Assembly: GCA_018257865.1 (NCBI GenBank)
Contig: JAEUBA010000008.1
Location: 434,001 to 498,000, forward strand
Direction of reading: 5' to 3'
Length of the DNA stretch: 64,000 nucleotides
Source: Stereocaulon alpinum
Taxonomy: Eukaryota; Ascomycota; Lecanoromycetes; Lecanorales; Stereocaulaceae
Shown here: one piece after another, positions 1 through 11,600 of the stretch
Layout of the letters: the number at the start of each line of letters is the position of its first letter
How positions within the stretch are numbered: position 1 is the stretch's first letter
Made by a program: the position numbers and the translations under genes
The notes under the pieces: model-generated
Told to the model about the DNA's origin: nothing
What the model saw: the letters and a program-made list of their open reading frames with translations, nothing else
The model's database searches: none

Positions 1-60
1 AAGTAGGACGGCTAAATTACCTCCGTTTCAAGTGATGCTTTCACCTCAATGGAAGATCTG

Positions 61-473
61 CTAAAATGTTCCCTTCAAGCCTGCGACGTGTGACGCAGCT
101 AAGATGTTGGCCAAGGGTCGTAAAGTGTAATAGTAGGACCTTTCACACAGCGCTGGTAGCCCAATATCTACCCACACAATTGACCCCGACTGCTCCAGGA
201 CCATAACGGGATACGAGCTCTTAGGTATTAGGTATATATGAAAAGGAAATCCGAGTGAAGCGAGAGTGCTATCGCGGTAGAATTCGAACAACATACCTTC
301 CCCCAATATCTTCCAACCTGTCGCAATTCTCTGAACCTTGTGTTGTCTCCAGAGTATTCGGTCGCGGGACAGATGTACTCAACACCACGCAAGGAAACCT
401 CTTCAATCACCAGCTCGGCATTATTGGTTTTTGCCGCTGAACGTCTAATATGTGATTTCACAGCTCGAATCAT
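61..473 (-). CDS. Small spliced hypothetical protein
   Basis: I do not recognise this protein. Two overlapping minus-strand frames join cleanly through a canonical intron: exon 473-297, intron 296-220 (77 nt, donor GTATGT, acceptor AAG), exon 219-61. The phase is kept (59 codons, then 52 codons plus stop) and gives 111 residues. The product has no obvious signal peptide or membrane segment, and the N-terminus is basic. More 5' exons are possible, because the window ends nearby and I could not test for an upstream start. The tidy splice join is the main reason to believe it. It could be the 3' part of a larger gene or a chance frame. Confidence 0.3.
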
Positions 474-1319
474 ATCCTGTTCTGACTCCGCAGAGTCAAC
501 GTAATGACATGGTCAAACAGAGTGAGCCAAGAACCTCGACGCCCGCATTACATTACATTACATTCTTAGACGACATATCCAATCGGATTGCGGTGCAACA
601 GGCCGGTTGAGGCAGAAGTATCAAGAAAATATTGAACAACAGTAGTAACCTCATATCCCATCAGGCTGGAGGCTAGCCAATCGCCAAATTCATCAATTAC
701 TCCAGCCTACACTCAACCTGATCACGGCGCTCGCCATTCGTCATCAGAATGCACTTGCGATTTGCACACCTCCAGAGAGGACCTAGCTTAGAAGTCGAAG
801 TAGAAGGCCACGAGACCGTGATTCATCATTCGCAGCCCCTCCCATTCATGATTTATCTTGCTTTATGCAGTCGCTTCTGCGCATATTATATTCAGTGATC
901 TCTGAGGCCCTTACACCTGAGGGAGTTCCAAAGCTTTTAGCCCAGCTCCTAAGTTTGCGCAAGCGTGGGCACGTCTTCGAGGATATGGACGCTGGGAAAG
1001 GTTATATTACTACTATGCTACTGTTGAATAGGCTTGGACTGGAGAGGATTTGGTAGAGGAAAGTAGGAGTCAGTTGTACCATATTGCATGTCAGGGCCAA
1101 AACACCGCTACTGCCTTGATACACGCAACAGTATTCTTTTATACATGTTGACTATCTGGAGCTTGAGTACGAAAGGGGGTATCAGATTGCTGGTCTAAGT
1201 ACATAGAAAGAATGCTCGCTACGCTACAGCCAGAGTAGAAAAATCGGCAAATCATGCAAGCTCGAGCAATAGCCACACCATATCATGCTCTAATGCTAAT
1301 TCCGAATCCACCAACACTC
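474..1319. other. Intergenic, no supported gene
   Basis: I see only short chance frames here. A small CATTA pentamer run lies near 546-563. Nothing else is supported. Confidence 0.6.
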
Positions 1320-3782
1320 TCACCGTCCCTGCATCACAGCCACCACATTGCCGTTGACCTCCACATGCCCACTAATCTCACACTCTTGGATATCCTTCTC
1401 AGTCCCACTTTCTATCCACCGCTCTAGTAGGTCGTTACTCTCCTTTGGCTTGACATCCTGGCTTGCCGTTCCCACAGTAATATGTGCGACGGGATTTGCG
1501 GTCTCCCAACCCTCGTCCAACAGTCTTGTGACTATGGACATGACGCGATCGTCCCATACCACGCGCTCAAGGCGCACTCGGCAATTACCTAAGCTTCGCT
1601 CGGGAGGATCATTTGACTGATTCTTGGACTGTTCGGAGAGAGTCTCGGCATGGAGAGATGCGAGTCGAGACCATATCTCTGGATGTGAAGGGATAGACGC
1701 GCGATGGCATAGGGTGACATGGAAGGCCGGCTGGATGCGACGGGACTGCTGGAGGAGGCGGTACATCCTGGCCTTTTCGGGGGGAAGCTGGTCGAAAACT
1801 TTGTCGAGAGCGGAGAGGATTTCAGCTTTGGGAACTTTGACAGCAAAGTACTCGGGTTTTGGAGGCTTGGCCTGCTGCGCTGGACTATTCGGCTGCGCAA
1901 CATGGCCATTCTGCTTGTTGCTTCTATCTTTCTTGTTGCTCTTGAAGCTGAGGTCGTGCTTGATGTCTGGTTTGTAGTCATCAAGCGCCGCCTCTATGGC
2001 TTTGTCGAGGTCTTCCGAGTTTGGCATTGTTTTAACGAGCCTAGGATACATGGAATGCAGAGATCGAACAACTGTCTCAAGGTTCTCTCGTGAAGACGCT
2101 GCAACATCTAGGTTGATGATCTCATCAAAGCCATCGTCAGGCGCCGAGTGTGGATTTATGGGCTCAAAGCGGCTCAAGAATCCATCCATGATTCCAATGA
2201 TCTCTCCTCTAGACTTGGTACCAGCTTGGATGGTCTGATGATTATCGCCACGTGCGAATATCCTTTCCTGGGTAACCTGGCGGATCATCGGTAGCGTCTC
2301 AGACTTTGGGTCGTGAATATAATGTAACGCAACAAAGCGAACTTCTGGGATGATGGCGAGAGTGTCATCAATGATCTGTTGCCTCTCGCGCTTTTGATGG
2401 TTGTTCCTATCTGCAATCATAACAGGGTGAACAGCTAGAGCATTGCAGACCTGAGTGGTGAATTGCTTGGGTCTATTGCTCTTGCCTGTAATATTGTCGT
2501 TCTGGACATGACCCCAATCAAAGAGCTTAGTGAGAGCGATAGCCACCGTCGTCTTCCCGCATCCGATACTAGCAACAGGCAGTAGAACGACGTTCTTGGT
2601 GACAGCATCAGAGTCGCCATCCCTGTCCTCCTCTTCTTGCCGGATAATATCGTGACCTCTCAGACCGCTCTCCTTTAGAAAGCCATCACGCATCGCGATT
2701 ATCCCATGGTTCATGTTGTAAGCCTTCGCCAGGGAGGGATCTTTGGCAAGCTGACGTCGTGCATATAGCAAGTATTGTTCTGTGACTTTTTTGTGCTTCT
2801 TATACTTAGGTGGCTTGCCGCCGATAATGGCTTTTGTACATTCACGCCATTGACGGTACATCAGATAGGGTTCTTCAAACTTGAACTTGAAGAACCAATC
2901 TTGATAGTTTCCAGTCGCTCCATGTTCTTTCTTCCGGCATCGTATCACAAAACCTTCGGTGTCCCGGCCGTCATAGGATCCTGTTTCAGCACACTCATGG
3001 AGAAACCTCTTCATAGAGTCCATGTCTTCTTTTATAAGGTACTGCGCTTTCTTGAGACCCCACTCATCAGCGAACTGGTGTACGAGTGCGCCAGGATACG
3101 TTGCAAATTCCGGTAGGTTGAGGTTCATGCCATGTAGGTAAAGCCCTGCGTCTTTCGGCTCGTAAGCCAGCACATGCTCTTCGAACGAGTCATCGCAAAG
3201 CTCAGCGACAGCGGTTACATTGCGCCGTCTTAGCTCGCTTGCAAGATCTGCCCTTGTCTTACCAACAGTCTCCAAGTGCTTGTCCACCCAACGCTCTCCA
3301 GCACTGGCGTGACTGAGGTTGGCGTTGTCTCGAGGTCCTATTGAATGCTTGCTGCACACCAAGAGACGATCGCCCTCAAGGCCTGATATAAATATGATGC
3401 ATCCGTTCTCCTTCACACTAAGCTCGTATGGGCCTTGGGTCTGCGTTTCTACATTCCCCCACTCGGTCTCGTGCACCTCCCCGACATTGAAGAATTTGTC
3501 GTATCCTCGTGCGGCAATCTCGGGTGATCCATCGCGTCTGCGATATGTGAATAGGCCACGCGCATAGGTTGGAAGATCACGACGCTTGTAGTCCCAATCC
3601 CTAAATTGCCATGAGTCCACACTGATTCCACCTGTGTTAGCCACCTCGTATGTGTGCTTCTTGCAAGACACGGCTTTTTTGCCTGCTCCATGCTTCTTCG
3701 TGCTAGCTTCCAGCTCTCTGACCAGTGCTAACACCTCTTTATCGTCTTGGGGGGCGTATGGTGCATTACTTTGGGAAGCCAT
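1320..3782 (-). CDS. TRL1: tRNA ligase (tripartite ligase/kinase/cyclic phosphodiesterase)
   Basis: Fungal tRNA ligase heals and seals the two halves left by tRNA intron removal and also joins HAC1-type mRNA in the unfolded-protein response. From the chosen start (820 residues; the yeast enzyme has 827) all three modules are visible. The N-terminal adenylyltransferase has the motif SVKENGCI with nucleophile Lys about 124. The central polynucleotide kinase has the P-loop SIGCGKTT. The C-terminal cyclic phosphodiesterase has two HxT motifs, FHVTLCH and VAHITVG. There are no introns. The frame is open to an upstream ATG at 3902, which would add 40 arginine-rich residues resembling a mitochondrial presequence. 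I chose 3782 because MASQ... matches where family proteins usually begin. It is divergent from the ankyrin gene, with starts about 326 bp apart. Confidence 0.96.
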   Translation of the reverse strand: MASQSNAPYAPQDDKEVLALVRELEASTKKHGAGKKAVSCKKHTYEVANTGGISVDSWQFRDWDYKRRDLPTYARGLFTYRRRDGSPEIAARGYDKFFNVGEVHETEWGNVETQTQGPYELSVKENGCIIFISGLEGDRLLVCSKHSIGPRDNANLSHASAGERWVDKHLETVGKTRADLASELRRRNVTAVAELCDDSFEEHVLAYEPKDAGLYLHGMNLNLPEFATYPGALVHQFADEWGLKKAQYLIKEDMDSMKRFLHECAETGSYDGRDTEGFVIRCRKKEHGATGNYQDWFFKFKFEEPYLMYRQWRECTKAIIGGKPPKYKKHKKVTEQYLLYARRQLAKDPSLAKAYNMNHGIIAMRDGFLKESGLRGHDIIRQEEEDRDGDSDAVTKNVVLLPVASIGCGKTTVAIALTKLFDWGHVQNDNITGKSNRPKQFTTQVCNALAVHPVMIADRNNHQKRERQQIIDDTLAIIPEVRFVALHYIHDPKSETLPMIRQVTQERIFARGDNHQTIQAGTKSRGEIIGIMDGFLSRFEPINPHSAPDDGFDEIINLDVAASSRENLETVVRSLHSMYPRLVKTMPNSEDLDKAIEAALDDYKPDIKHDLSFKSNKKDRSNKQNGHVAQPNSPAQQAKPPKPEYFAVKVPKAEILSALDKVFDQLPPEKARMYRLLQQSRRIQPAFHVTLCHRASIPSHPEIWSRLASLHAETLSEQSKNQSNDPPERSLGNCRVRLERVVWDDRVMSIVTRLLDEGWETANPVAHITVGTASQDVKPKESNDLLERWIESGTEKDIQECEISGHVEVNGNVVAVMQGR

Positions 3783-4108
3783 GCTCCTTATGTGTAAACC
3801 GAGTCTGCAGACAAGGGTTGACGTATTCAGTAATACCAGTCTTCGAATAGCTGGTTGAAGACGGAGGATGTTAAAGGATGGCCACGATCTCTCGACAAAC
3901 ATCCCAGCCTATGCGTCATAAATTCGATCAGGAGCGTGAGGCATGACTCCTCTGGAACGCTACAGGCTCCTTCCACGAGGATTGAGTCAATAACGCCCGT
4001 TTGGTAAGGCTGTAAGGGTCCTCATCGTCATGCCGAAGTTACGCCGACTGGGCGTTTTCCGGCAGCTTAACCCACTTCCTCCCTCTCCTGAACATAATTT
4101 GAATCAGG
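3783..4108. promoter_or_regulatory. Bidirectional promoter region TRL1 / ankyrin gene
   Basis: This 326-bp gap separates two divergent start codons, so both promoters must lie here or overlap the gene ends. A pyrimidine-rich tract just before 4100 is typical of fungal core promoters. I see no clear TATA box. If TRL1 starts at 3902 the gap is shorter. Confidence 0.5.
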
Positions 4109-4777
4109 ATGGCCGTTCCGAACCCTCTTATACTTGCCGCTGAGAACAGTCCCCAGCTCCTTCCCCTCTTGCGATCTGATTCCTCGCTCGCCTCCACACA
4201 GGACGCTCATGGTTACTCGCTACTCCACGCAGCTGCATCCTACAATCATCTCGATCTATTACGAGCATTGGTAATTGAGTTCCATGTTGACGTCAACATT
4301 AAGGACGAAGATTCCGAGACCCCTTTGTTCGTGGTAGAGACTGTAGAAGCGGCACAAGTGTTGATCGAGGAACTGGGAGCAGACCCGACGTTAAAAAGCC
4401 AGGATGGGATGAGTGAAGGGATGACTGCAGAAGAGAAGATCAGGGCCGAGGGTGACTTTACTACTATTGCGGATTACCTGAAGGAGTCAAGGGTCCGGGG
4501 TACCCCAGGCGCTCAAGACTCGACGGCTGCTGTCATTGTCGATCATCCACCGCCACTGCCCCCAAATGTCAAGCTGCATATGGGAACGTTGGAAGATGAA
4601 GAGAATCTTGGCAACGTGGCAGAAGCAGATCCTGAGTTCCGACGGAGAATAGAGGAGCTTGCGGCGCGGGACGACTTCAATGAGGAAGAAGGACAAAAGC
4701 AATTGAGGAAGCTAATTGCTGATGCCATCAAAGGCGCTGGGCGGGAAGATAGGGATGTTAGACGTCGAGTGGACTGA
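4109..4777 (+). CDS. Ankyrin-repeat protein, yeast YCR051W-like
   Basis: This is a single-exon 222-residue protein. Residues about 30-100 carry two to three ankyrin repeats (HGYSLLHAAASYNHLDLLRAL, then SETPLFVV with a following helix, then GADPTLKSQDG), a scaffold that binds other proteins. The C-terminal third is acidic and charged with a likely helix (EFRRRIEELAARDDFNEEEG). Length and layout fit the small fungal ankyrin proteins related to yeast YCR051W, which is also 222 residues and localises to cytoplasm and nucleus; its role is unknown to me. The gene is divergent from TRL1. The start is the first ATG of the frame and gives the expected N-terminus. Confidence 0.88.
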   Translation: MAVPNPLILAAENSPQLLPLLRSDSSLASTQDAHGYSLLHAAASYNHLDLLRALVIEFHVDVNIKDEDSETPLFVVETVEAAQVLIEELGADPTLKSQDGMSEGMTAEEKIRAEGDFTTIADYLKESRVRGTPGAQDSTAAVIVDHPPPLPPNVKLHMGTLEDEENLGNVAEADPEFRRRIEELAARDDFNEEEGQKQLRKLIADAIKGAGREDRDVRRRVD

Positions 4778-5213
4778 AAACAAAAGAATCTTTGACTTCG
4801 AAAGAAGCCTAACCTAAATTCGATAAAATTTACCACCCACCAAGCCTACATGAATATGGCGATGAGGGTACTTCTGTTTGGTAAGGACAGGAGCCTATCA
4901 CTTTAGATGTACGTACTATTGGAAGCGCAGATGGTGTTTCCTTGAGACGACGATCAATCAAAAATGGCTGAAGACTTCCAAGGTGCAAGCACTAGGGACG
5001 GCTTATGTGGGCATGTCGGAGCAGGTGGAGCAACATCTTCAATGGAATGGTTGTCGCGGAGGTCGCAAAACATTGTGCAGATGTGACACACAGGTTAGGC
5101 GGGATCTCGGGTCACGGCTGGACTGAGTAAGATCAAAAGTCCATGATAGAGTCTATCCTACGTCCAATATAACATGTCACCACCATATGTACAGACAGAC
5201 CGCACCGGGGCAA
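4778..5213. other. Convergent intergenic region
   Basis: This is the 3' flank of the ankyrin gene and of the carrier gene, which converge here. A short plus-strand frame at 4878-5126 has no recognisable content and I do not call it. Confidence 0.6.
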
Positions 5214-6337
5214 TCAAGCCTTAATTTGCATATTCCTGAAAAAGTCCATCACGCCGCCATAGACAACCAGCAATATACCGCCTCCAGGACCCAACCTCAA
5301 GACTTTTGGTAGGAAGCCTTTATACAGCGCCGAGAACCCTTCCTCTTTCATCACCGTCCCCACGGCCGGCCACGCCCAGTTGTACTTCGGGATTGATCCT
5401 GCTATCTTTGGCGAATTTTGTATCCTGGATTTGACGACATCCATAGGGGTATTCAACATCGTACCGACAGTTCCTCCGGTGGCTCCAGCAATCAAGTCGT
5501 TCCTTATCTGGCTCGTCTTATCTGTCGCCACGGGCATGAGTCCTTTCACCTGAAAGATGATCCCAAAGTATCCAGCATTCCATAAGATGTGCCGCCACAA
5601 CGTGCTTTCCAGCCCGTTATATAACGCCAATGGTCCTTCAGCCTTCACCGTTTTTACCACACAATCGACAATTCCAGTGTACTTTCCAGCTGATGCCCGA
5701 TCTTGCATCCTTATCTTGACCAGCTCGAAGGGGACCACAACAAATGCTTCTGTTGCACCGGCAGACGCGCCAGTCAGGATGGATAGCTGCTGATTCATCT
5801 TTGACATGCCGAAGATACCGCGATAGTATTTCCCCCAAGCGTCGTTCGCCGCGAATTTGGTGGCTCTGAGCGGCTTATTAGCCGAAGCTTTGTATCTCTT
5901 GAAACCACAAATAGATACCTCTTAGGCGCCTCCATCAATATAGGTGCTGTGATACCTCTGTACAGGCGCGAGAAACCCTCGTTTTTGACAATCTTCCTAA
6001 AGCAGTCCACCATGCCATTGTAGCCTTCTGCTCCAGCACCCTTGCCCTGTTGTAATTGTCTACCTATGAGTGTCAGCGAGGGCATAGATTCACAGAGGAT
6101 GGACGGACAGACACTCGGGTCTTAACAACGTCCAATGGGTACCTAGCGCCTTGTCAGCTTAGGGCGCGGAATGGGACACCATAGGTTGGTGTGATACATC
6201 ACTAGAATCTGCAGCAGACATTGCCATTAGCTCAGTCAGTTGTAGATCTCGCAAGCGCAGAGGCTGACCTCGGATACACCAGCTACAGCTCCTGCAGCGA
6301 ACTGGTATTGGAACGGTAGAGGCTTCTCTTCCGACAT
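5214..6337 (-). CDS. ODC1: Mitochondrial 2-oxodicarboxylate carrier
   Basis: An inner-membrane carrier exchanging 2-oxoadipate and 2-oxoglutarate between mitochondrion and cytosol, as part of lysine metabolism. Five exons join in phase to 300 residues, the normal size: 6337-6269, 6208-6198 (11 nt), 6142-6113 (30 nt), 6059-5919 and 5865-5214. Introns are 60, 55, 53 and 53 nt with GT-AG ends. Each of the three repeats has the carrier signature: YPLDVVKTR, VPFELVKIR and TPMDVVKSR. The stretch LMEAPKRATKFAAND is typical of the Odc1/Odc2 branch. An in-frame extension to 6556 exists, but MSEEKPLPF is the usual start. Transposon copy 1 begins only about 260 bp upstream, so the promoter is squeezed or includes element DNA. 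Confidence 0.94.
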
Positions 6338-6592
6338 GTTGGCGGATGAGGAGGACAATCGCTGATTGCGTTGAAGAGTGAGCTTCGCCGCTGCTTTTGG
6401 GAGCTTCCTCAAATTTGCAAACGAAAAGGCAGCGCTCGTGCACTCGATATATATGTTGTGAATGAGGACGAAAGGCCGAGCTGTTTGCCCTTTCTTGGTT
6501 GGTAAATTATATGCCAAGCCGGAGACTTTGCTTAGGCTCCTCCGTATCGGGCGCAATCCTTAGTAGCGTGGAATCTGGGCGTGGCTTGTTAC

Positions 6593-6600
6593 CTTAAGTG
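6593..6600. repeat. Target-site duplication, left of transposon copy 1
   Basis: CTTAAGTG occurs here and again at 12988-12995, immediately outside the two inverted ends. An 8-bp duplication fits several DDE transposon groups. Confidence 0.6.
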
Positions 6601-6650
6601 GGGCTCATAGCTCAGCAGGGGTAGAAAAAAGTTCCGCTGGGGTAGAAAGT
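6601..6650 (+). repeat. Left terminal inverted repeat, copy 1
   Basis: Pairs with 12938-12987. It contains repeated (T)GGGGTAGAAA units and keeps its G and C bases, unlike the interior. Confidence 0.8.
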
Positions 6651-6686
6651 TTATCTGGGGTAGAACTTTTTTTTTTCTACCCCGGA
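6650..6686 (+). repeat. Subterminal hairpin, copy 1 left
   Basis: TTATCTGGGGTAGAA is followed after a T-run by its near-perfect inverse TTCTACCCCGGATAA, giving arms of about 15 bp. Confidence 0.7.
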
Positions 6687-8139
6687 TAAGCTTTTTGTAT
6701 ATACTAAGTATTAGTTATAGTTATACTCAGCTGAGAACTTCAGCTTAGTATATACTTCGCGTACGCTAAATATTTATAAATATAGGTTACTATATATATA
6801 CTTTATATATACTTAGTATATTTTATTTATAATATATATACCCTTATATCCTCTTCTATTATAATATAAGCTATACCTACTCCTAATATATACCTAAACT
6901 TAACTATTATTAATATAACTCTTTTCTTAAGTTCGCTACTATTATAAATATATTATACGTATAAGCTAGACTTATCTATATATATATAAATATCTTAAAT
7001 TAACTTTAATAATATATAGGTATAAGGCGCTTAGAACCCTACGAACGGAGTATACTACTATAGTAAGTATATACTATATATATAATAAGCTTATATTAAT
7101 CTTAAGATATAAGGCTAATCCCTAATACTAATATTAGTTAGGTCCCTCTAAGTGCGTATCTTACTATACTAAGATTATATTTAGTAGATACTAACGTTAT
7201 ATATAGTCTAAGCTATAGCTATAGCCGCCGGAACTCTAGGTAGATCTTATAAGACTATAGGAGCCTAGTATATACTAAACTTATATAGTACCGCTCGTTA
7301 CCGCCGCCTAAAACGCTTATATATATAATCAAACTACTTAGTAATATATACTAAGTATATATAAAAGTACTAAACCCCGTAGCTATTCTATCCTTATTAA
7401 ATACCCTTATATATATAGTATATAACTTCTATATACTTTAAGTATATACTAATATTATATAGATATAATATTAAAGTTAACGGAGTAACTTAGTATAGCT
7501 TAGTATTTAGCGCCTAACTAGTAGTAAGGGGAATATATACTAAGTATATATAAGGGTTATACTTATATTAACTTAGTTTTAGTATTATTTAAGAGAGTAG
7601 TATCTAGGGGCTAGTAAGTTTCAAACTTAATTTAAGCTATATATATACTAAATATATATAGTCGCGAATCTATTAAGGCGAAATATTACTTAGGCTATAT
7701 AGATTACTAGGTTAAAGTATATAGTTAGTATATATTAAGTATATACTATATTTATATTAAATAGTATAATTCGCTTATTCGTCCTCTCGCGTATATAGCG
7801 AAATATATTATATCTAAATAAATTAGGGTATACTTAGCCTATCCTAAGTATATACTTAACTAATATTCGAAGACGTAGATAAGCGAATAGTTACCTTAAT
7901 AGGTATACTATAAAATACGAATAGATAGCGTAAGTTAACTATATACTATATATAAGCTAAGCTAAAGTTATAAAGTACTTCTAATCCTTAGTTCGCTACT
8001 ATATTTAGTACCTACTTCTATTATATAGTAAGTATAGTATATACTCTCTATAAACTTACTATATATTACTATTTATCTCTATATATATACTTATTTATTC
8101 TAACTTAAGTTTAATCTAACTATAAAGAAATAGCAGGGG

Positions 8140-8640
8140 ATATCCTCTATATATATTTAACTTATCCCTAATATTATATCTAATTCTAATTCTAAAAACT
8201 GTCCCCTAGCGGTCGAAGTATATATAGAGTATATATATAAAGCCCTAAAACCTAGGTATATACTAACTAAGGACGACTTATAGTAAGTTATTACCCTAAC
8301 CCCCGATTCTAAGCGTAAACGCAAGGTTAGATTATACTTTATATATATAGTATATATACTAATTATATACCTAGCGTAGGCTTTAAACCCTACCTCCTAA
8401 ATCGCGCTCGCCTACCCCTATACTAAGTCTAAAGGGTAAGTATATCTATCTTATATTTAGTATATACCTAATAGCTCTAGGACCTACCTCTAAAACCTAT
8501 ATAACTAAGAAACCCCGCTATTATAGTAGACTTAGTAAGTTAAGTATATATATAGTATATACTAAGCTAACGCGCGAAGCTCCCTCCTATAAGTCTACTT
8601 AAAATTAGGGCCCTACCTATACTTAGGTAGGATATATTAG
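8140..8640 (+). pseudogene. Second, opposite-strand reading frame of the transposon (RIP-broken)
   Basis: A plus-strand frame of more than 150 codons in which the in-frame stops I traced are TAA or TAG, the kind RIP makes from CAA, CAG or TGG. It includes the basic string TPDSKRKRKVR, which looks like a nuclear-localisation or DNA-contact segment, and LKPRYILTKDDL. The same frame is seen in copy 2 on the minus strand near 37.4-37.6 kb. It lies on the strand opposite the transposase. I recognise no family. It may be an accessory protein of the element or part of a longer spliced gene. Confidence 0.45.
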
Positions 8641-10199
8641 TAGTATATATATTATTCGTAGTAGTAGATTATATTTTTCTTTTCTTTTTACGTAGTTAAG
8701 TATATACTTAACTAGGCCTTAGTAGTTAGTATATACGTAAGATAGTAGATTTAGTATTAGTTCTTAGCTAAGCTTATACTTAGCTTATACTATAATTATT
8801 TTATTATACCTTATATATAAATCTTTAAGAAGTTTATATATAGCTTCTAGTTTATATATACTCTATCTATAATATATATATACTATAATATAAGATAATT
8901 AGTCGATTCCTAACTTATAGCGATCGCTTTTAAATATTTATATATATTAGTTAAATACTTAGGATAAGTATAGTATATACTTAATATATATAAATAAACT
9001 TACTACCTAAATACCCTTTTCTACTTCTTAAATATAAGTTAGAGTATAAGCTAGGTTTTATATAGATTTAGTATATACTTAGTATATATTAAAGCCTTAA
9101 TCTCCTACTAATATTATAGAATAATTTACGGTTTATTTTCTAGTCTAAGGAAATCGAATATAATATTAGCTATCTAATATACTTAGTATATATTTAATAT
9201 ATACTTTATATATATTATTAGGCGAATAACTCCTAACCCTCCGTAGGATTATTAATTTCCCCTTCTTTTATATATATATAGACCCTTATATATAGTTACT
9301 TACCTTAGGATTTAAGGAAAGCGTTATAATCCTCCTTATTATAAAGATCTTTCTCTTCCTTCTCCCCCTATTTTATAGGTAGCCCTTCTATTAATAATAT
9401 CTCCTATATAAACTTAGTATATCCTAGATTCTCTAAAACCTTATAAGAAGTAAGACTTAGCCTATTCCTATACTCCTTAATAACTTATAAAATATACTCG
9501 TCTAAAGGCGGGTTTAGTATATACTAAGTATATATAGGATCTATACTTAGGGGTAGCTAATTCTCTCTAATCTATATTTCCTATTCTTCGATTTCTTTAT
9601 TAATTATAATCTCTTCTCTTTACTACTAAAGCTTTAGGAAAAGTTACTTCTTCCTTTATATATACTTAGTATAAGCCTTAGTCTTAGCTTCCTTAGCTAA
9701 TAGTATGTTTCTATACTAGCGGGTAGGTATAGAGCTTAGCAGTAGTATCTACTAAAAAGGTATTAGGCGTATACTAGGTATAATAATACTAGATAAAGCT
9801 AATTTACACTCCTTAGAAAGTCTAGCTATTAATAAGATTATTAAGCCTATACTAGACTTACGCTAAGCTTATCTAATCTAGCTATTATATAGATTCGCTG
9901 GGTTATATAGAAGAGTTAGGTCGTTAGCTCGCTAAGAGGCTACCCTCTTACTCTAAATATCTAGCAGAGTATATACTTAGTATATACTAAGTATATATAG
10001 GAGCTCTATATACCTAATTTCCTAAACTACCTTAATAGGCGCTTTATATTACTATTATTATACTAGGTTATATTAATTCCTTAGAATTCTATTATCTCCT
10101 TCTATTAAAATATCTCTTGCGTATATACTTTCAACCTAGTAGTATTAGCTTATATATAGTATATAGTGCGTTTATACCTTACTTTAGTATAGTACTTAG

Positions 10200-11600
10200 T
10201 AAGGATATTAATTAGCCCGTAAAATTATTATTAGTAAAATAACTACTCTCCCTAAGTAAAGTATATTTCTAAGTATATATCTATTAATAGTAAGGTATTT
10301 TTAACTATTCTATTATAAGCCCTACTAAGATCTATAGCTTTCTTTTATTATTAATCTACCCCTTAAGCTTAGGATAAAGTATATATATACTATCTATACG
10401 CTTAGTAAGCTACCTAAGCGTTTATTCCTCCTAAATCTAATTTAGGCTATATTAAAAGGGGTACTTAGGCTATTTTTTAGCGAAGTTGCGTTTTATATAT
10501 ACTATATAGAAGACTAGTATATATTAAAGATACTCTTACTAAGTTCTTCCTAGGTCTAGGGAATATAGAAAGTTACTAAAGCCTAGGGTACTTAATATAT
10601 ACTCTATATATATTATTAATATATTAGATCTCACCTAGAGCCTGCTTTTTATATATATCTACTATAACGGTACGAAGCCCTTACTCGTAAATATATATAA
10701 AGCGAATTAGTTAACGAGCGATATCTTAAAGAGTTTTAAATATTAATATAAATATCTTCGAATATACTTTCTATATCTCTAGGTTAATAAATATATAGCA
10801 GTAAACGTTAATCCCTATATAATATTAGTATATACTATATATAAGTTAAGCTTTAGCTATATATACGCTTAGTATTAGTATTCTAGTCCTTAAGAGAGAA
10901 TATATTTATTTTCCCTTAGACTATTTTAAATACTAAATCTATCTCTATATATTTAACCTTTAGAAATACCTTCGCCTAAGTATAGGTATAGTATATAATA
11001 AGGTAATACTTATTATTAAAGAATATAATTAATCGAATCTATTACTCTTTATTATCTTATATATAATTAAAGTTAAATTTGCGCTAGATACCTAGAGAGT
11101 ATAAGCTGAGTATATATTAAGGTAAAACTAAATCTACCTACTAAGCTTATCCCCGCTAGATAGCTAAGCTATTTCTATTTTCGAATAAGAGCTATAAGCT
11201 AGTCTTTAATATTAAGACTTTAGTAGACTATCTATAGTATAGTTATAGTATCCCTAGTTTACTAATTAAGGCTTAAGAGTAGCGGAGAGATAATAAACTA
11301 GCCTTAAGAAGTTTATTACCTAATAATAATATATATTTAATATATACTCTACTTACGTATAGTAAGATTAAGAATATTATACTAACTAATAATATTAACT
11401 ACTTCCTTTACGATATCCTTAGATATCTTAGTAGGATATAGTAGATAATAAGTATACGACCTACGTATAGTTAGTAGTAGGAATAGAAATCGATCCTAAT
11501 ATTCTAGAATATAGAGGTCGAATTAGATATTATACTTCTATAACTAAACTTTTCTAGGTCCTTAAGGATAATTATACCCTATATATACTTAGTATATACC
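10200..11600 (-). pseudogene. DDE transposase relic, copy 1
   Basis: This minus-strand frame corresponds to the better-traced one in copy 2. Three conserved acidic positions survive: Asp in YIEIDLV, Asp in VIVDIYKKQ and Glu in LRESSYFTNNNFTG. Copy 1 keeps some residues lost in copy 2 (Gln after KK, Thr-Gly after NNNF), so the copies mutated independently. Limits are approximate. Confidence 0.6.

Noticed and set aside
1589..2093. Long antisense frames over TRL1
   Set aside because: Shadows of the TRL1 coding sequence in other frames.
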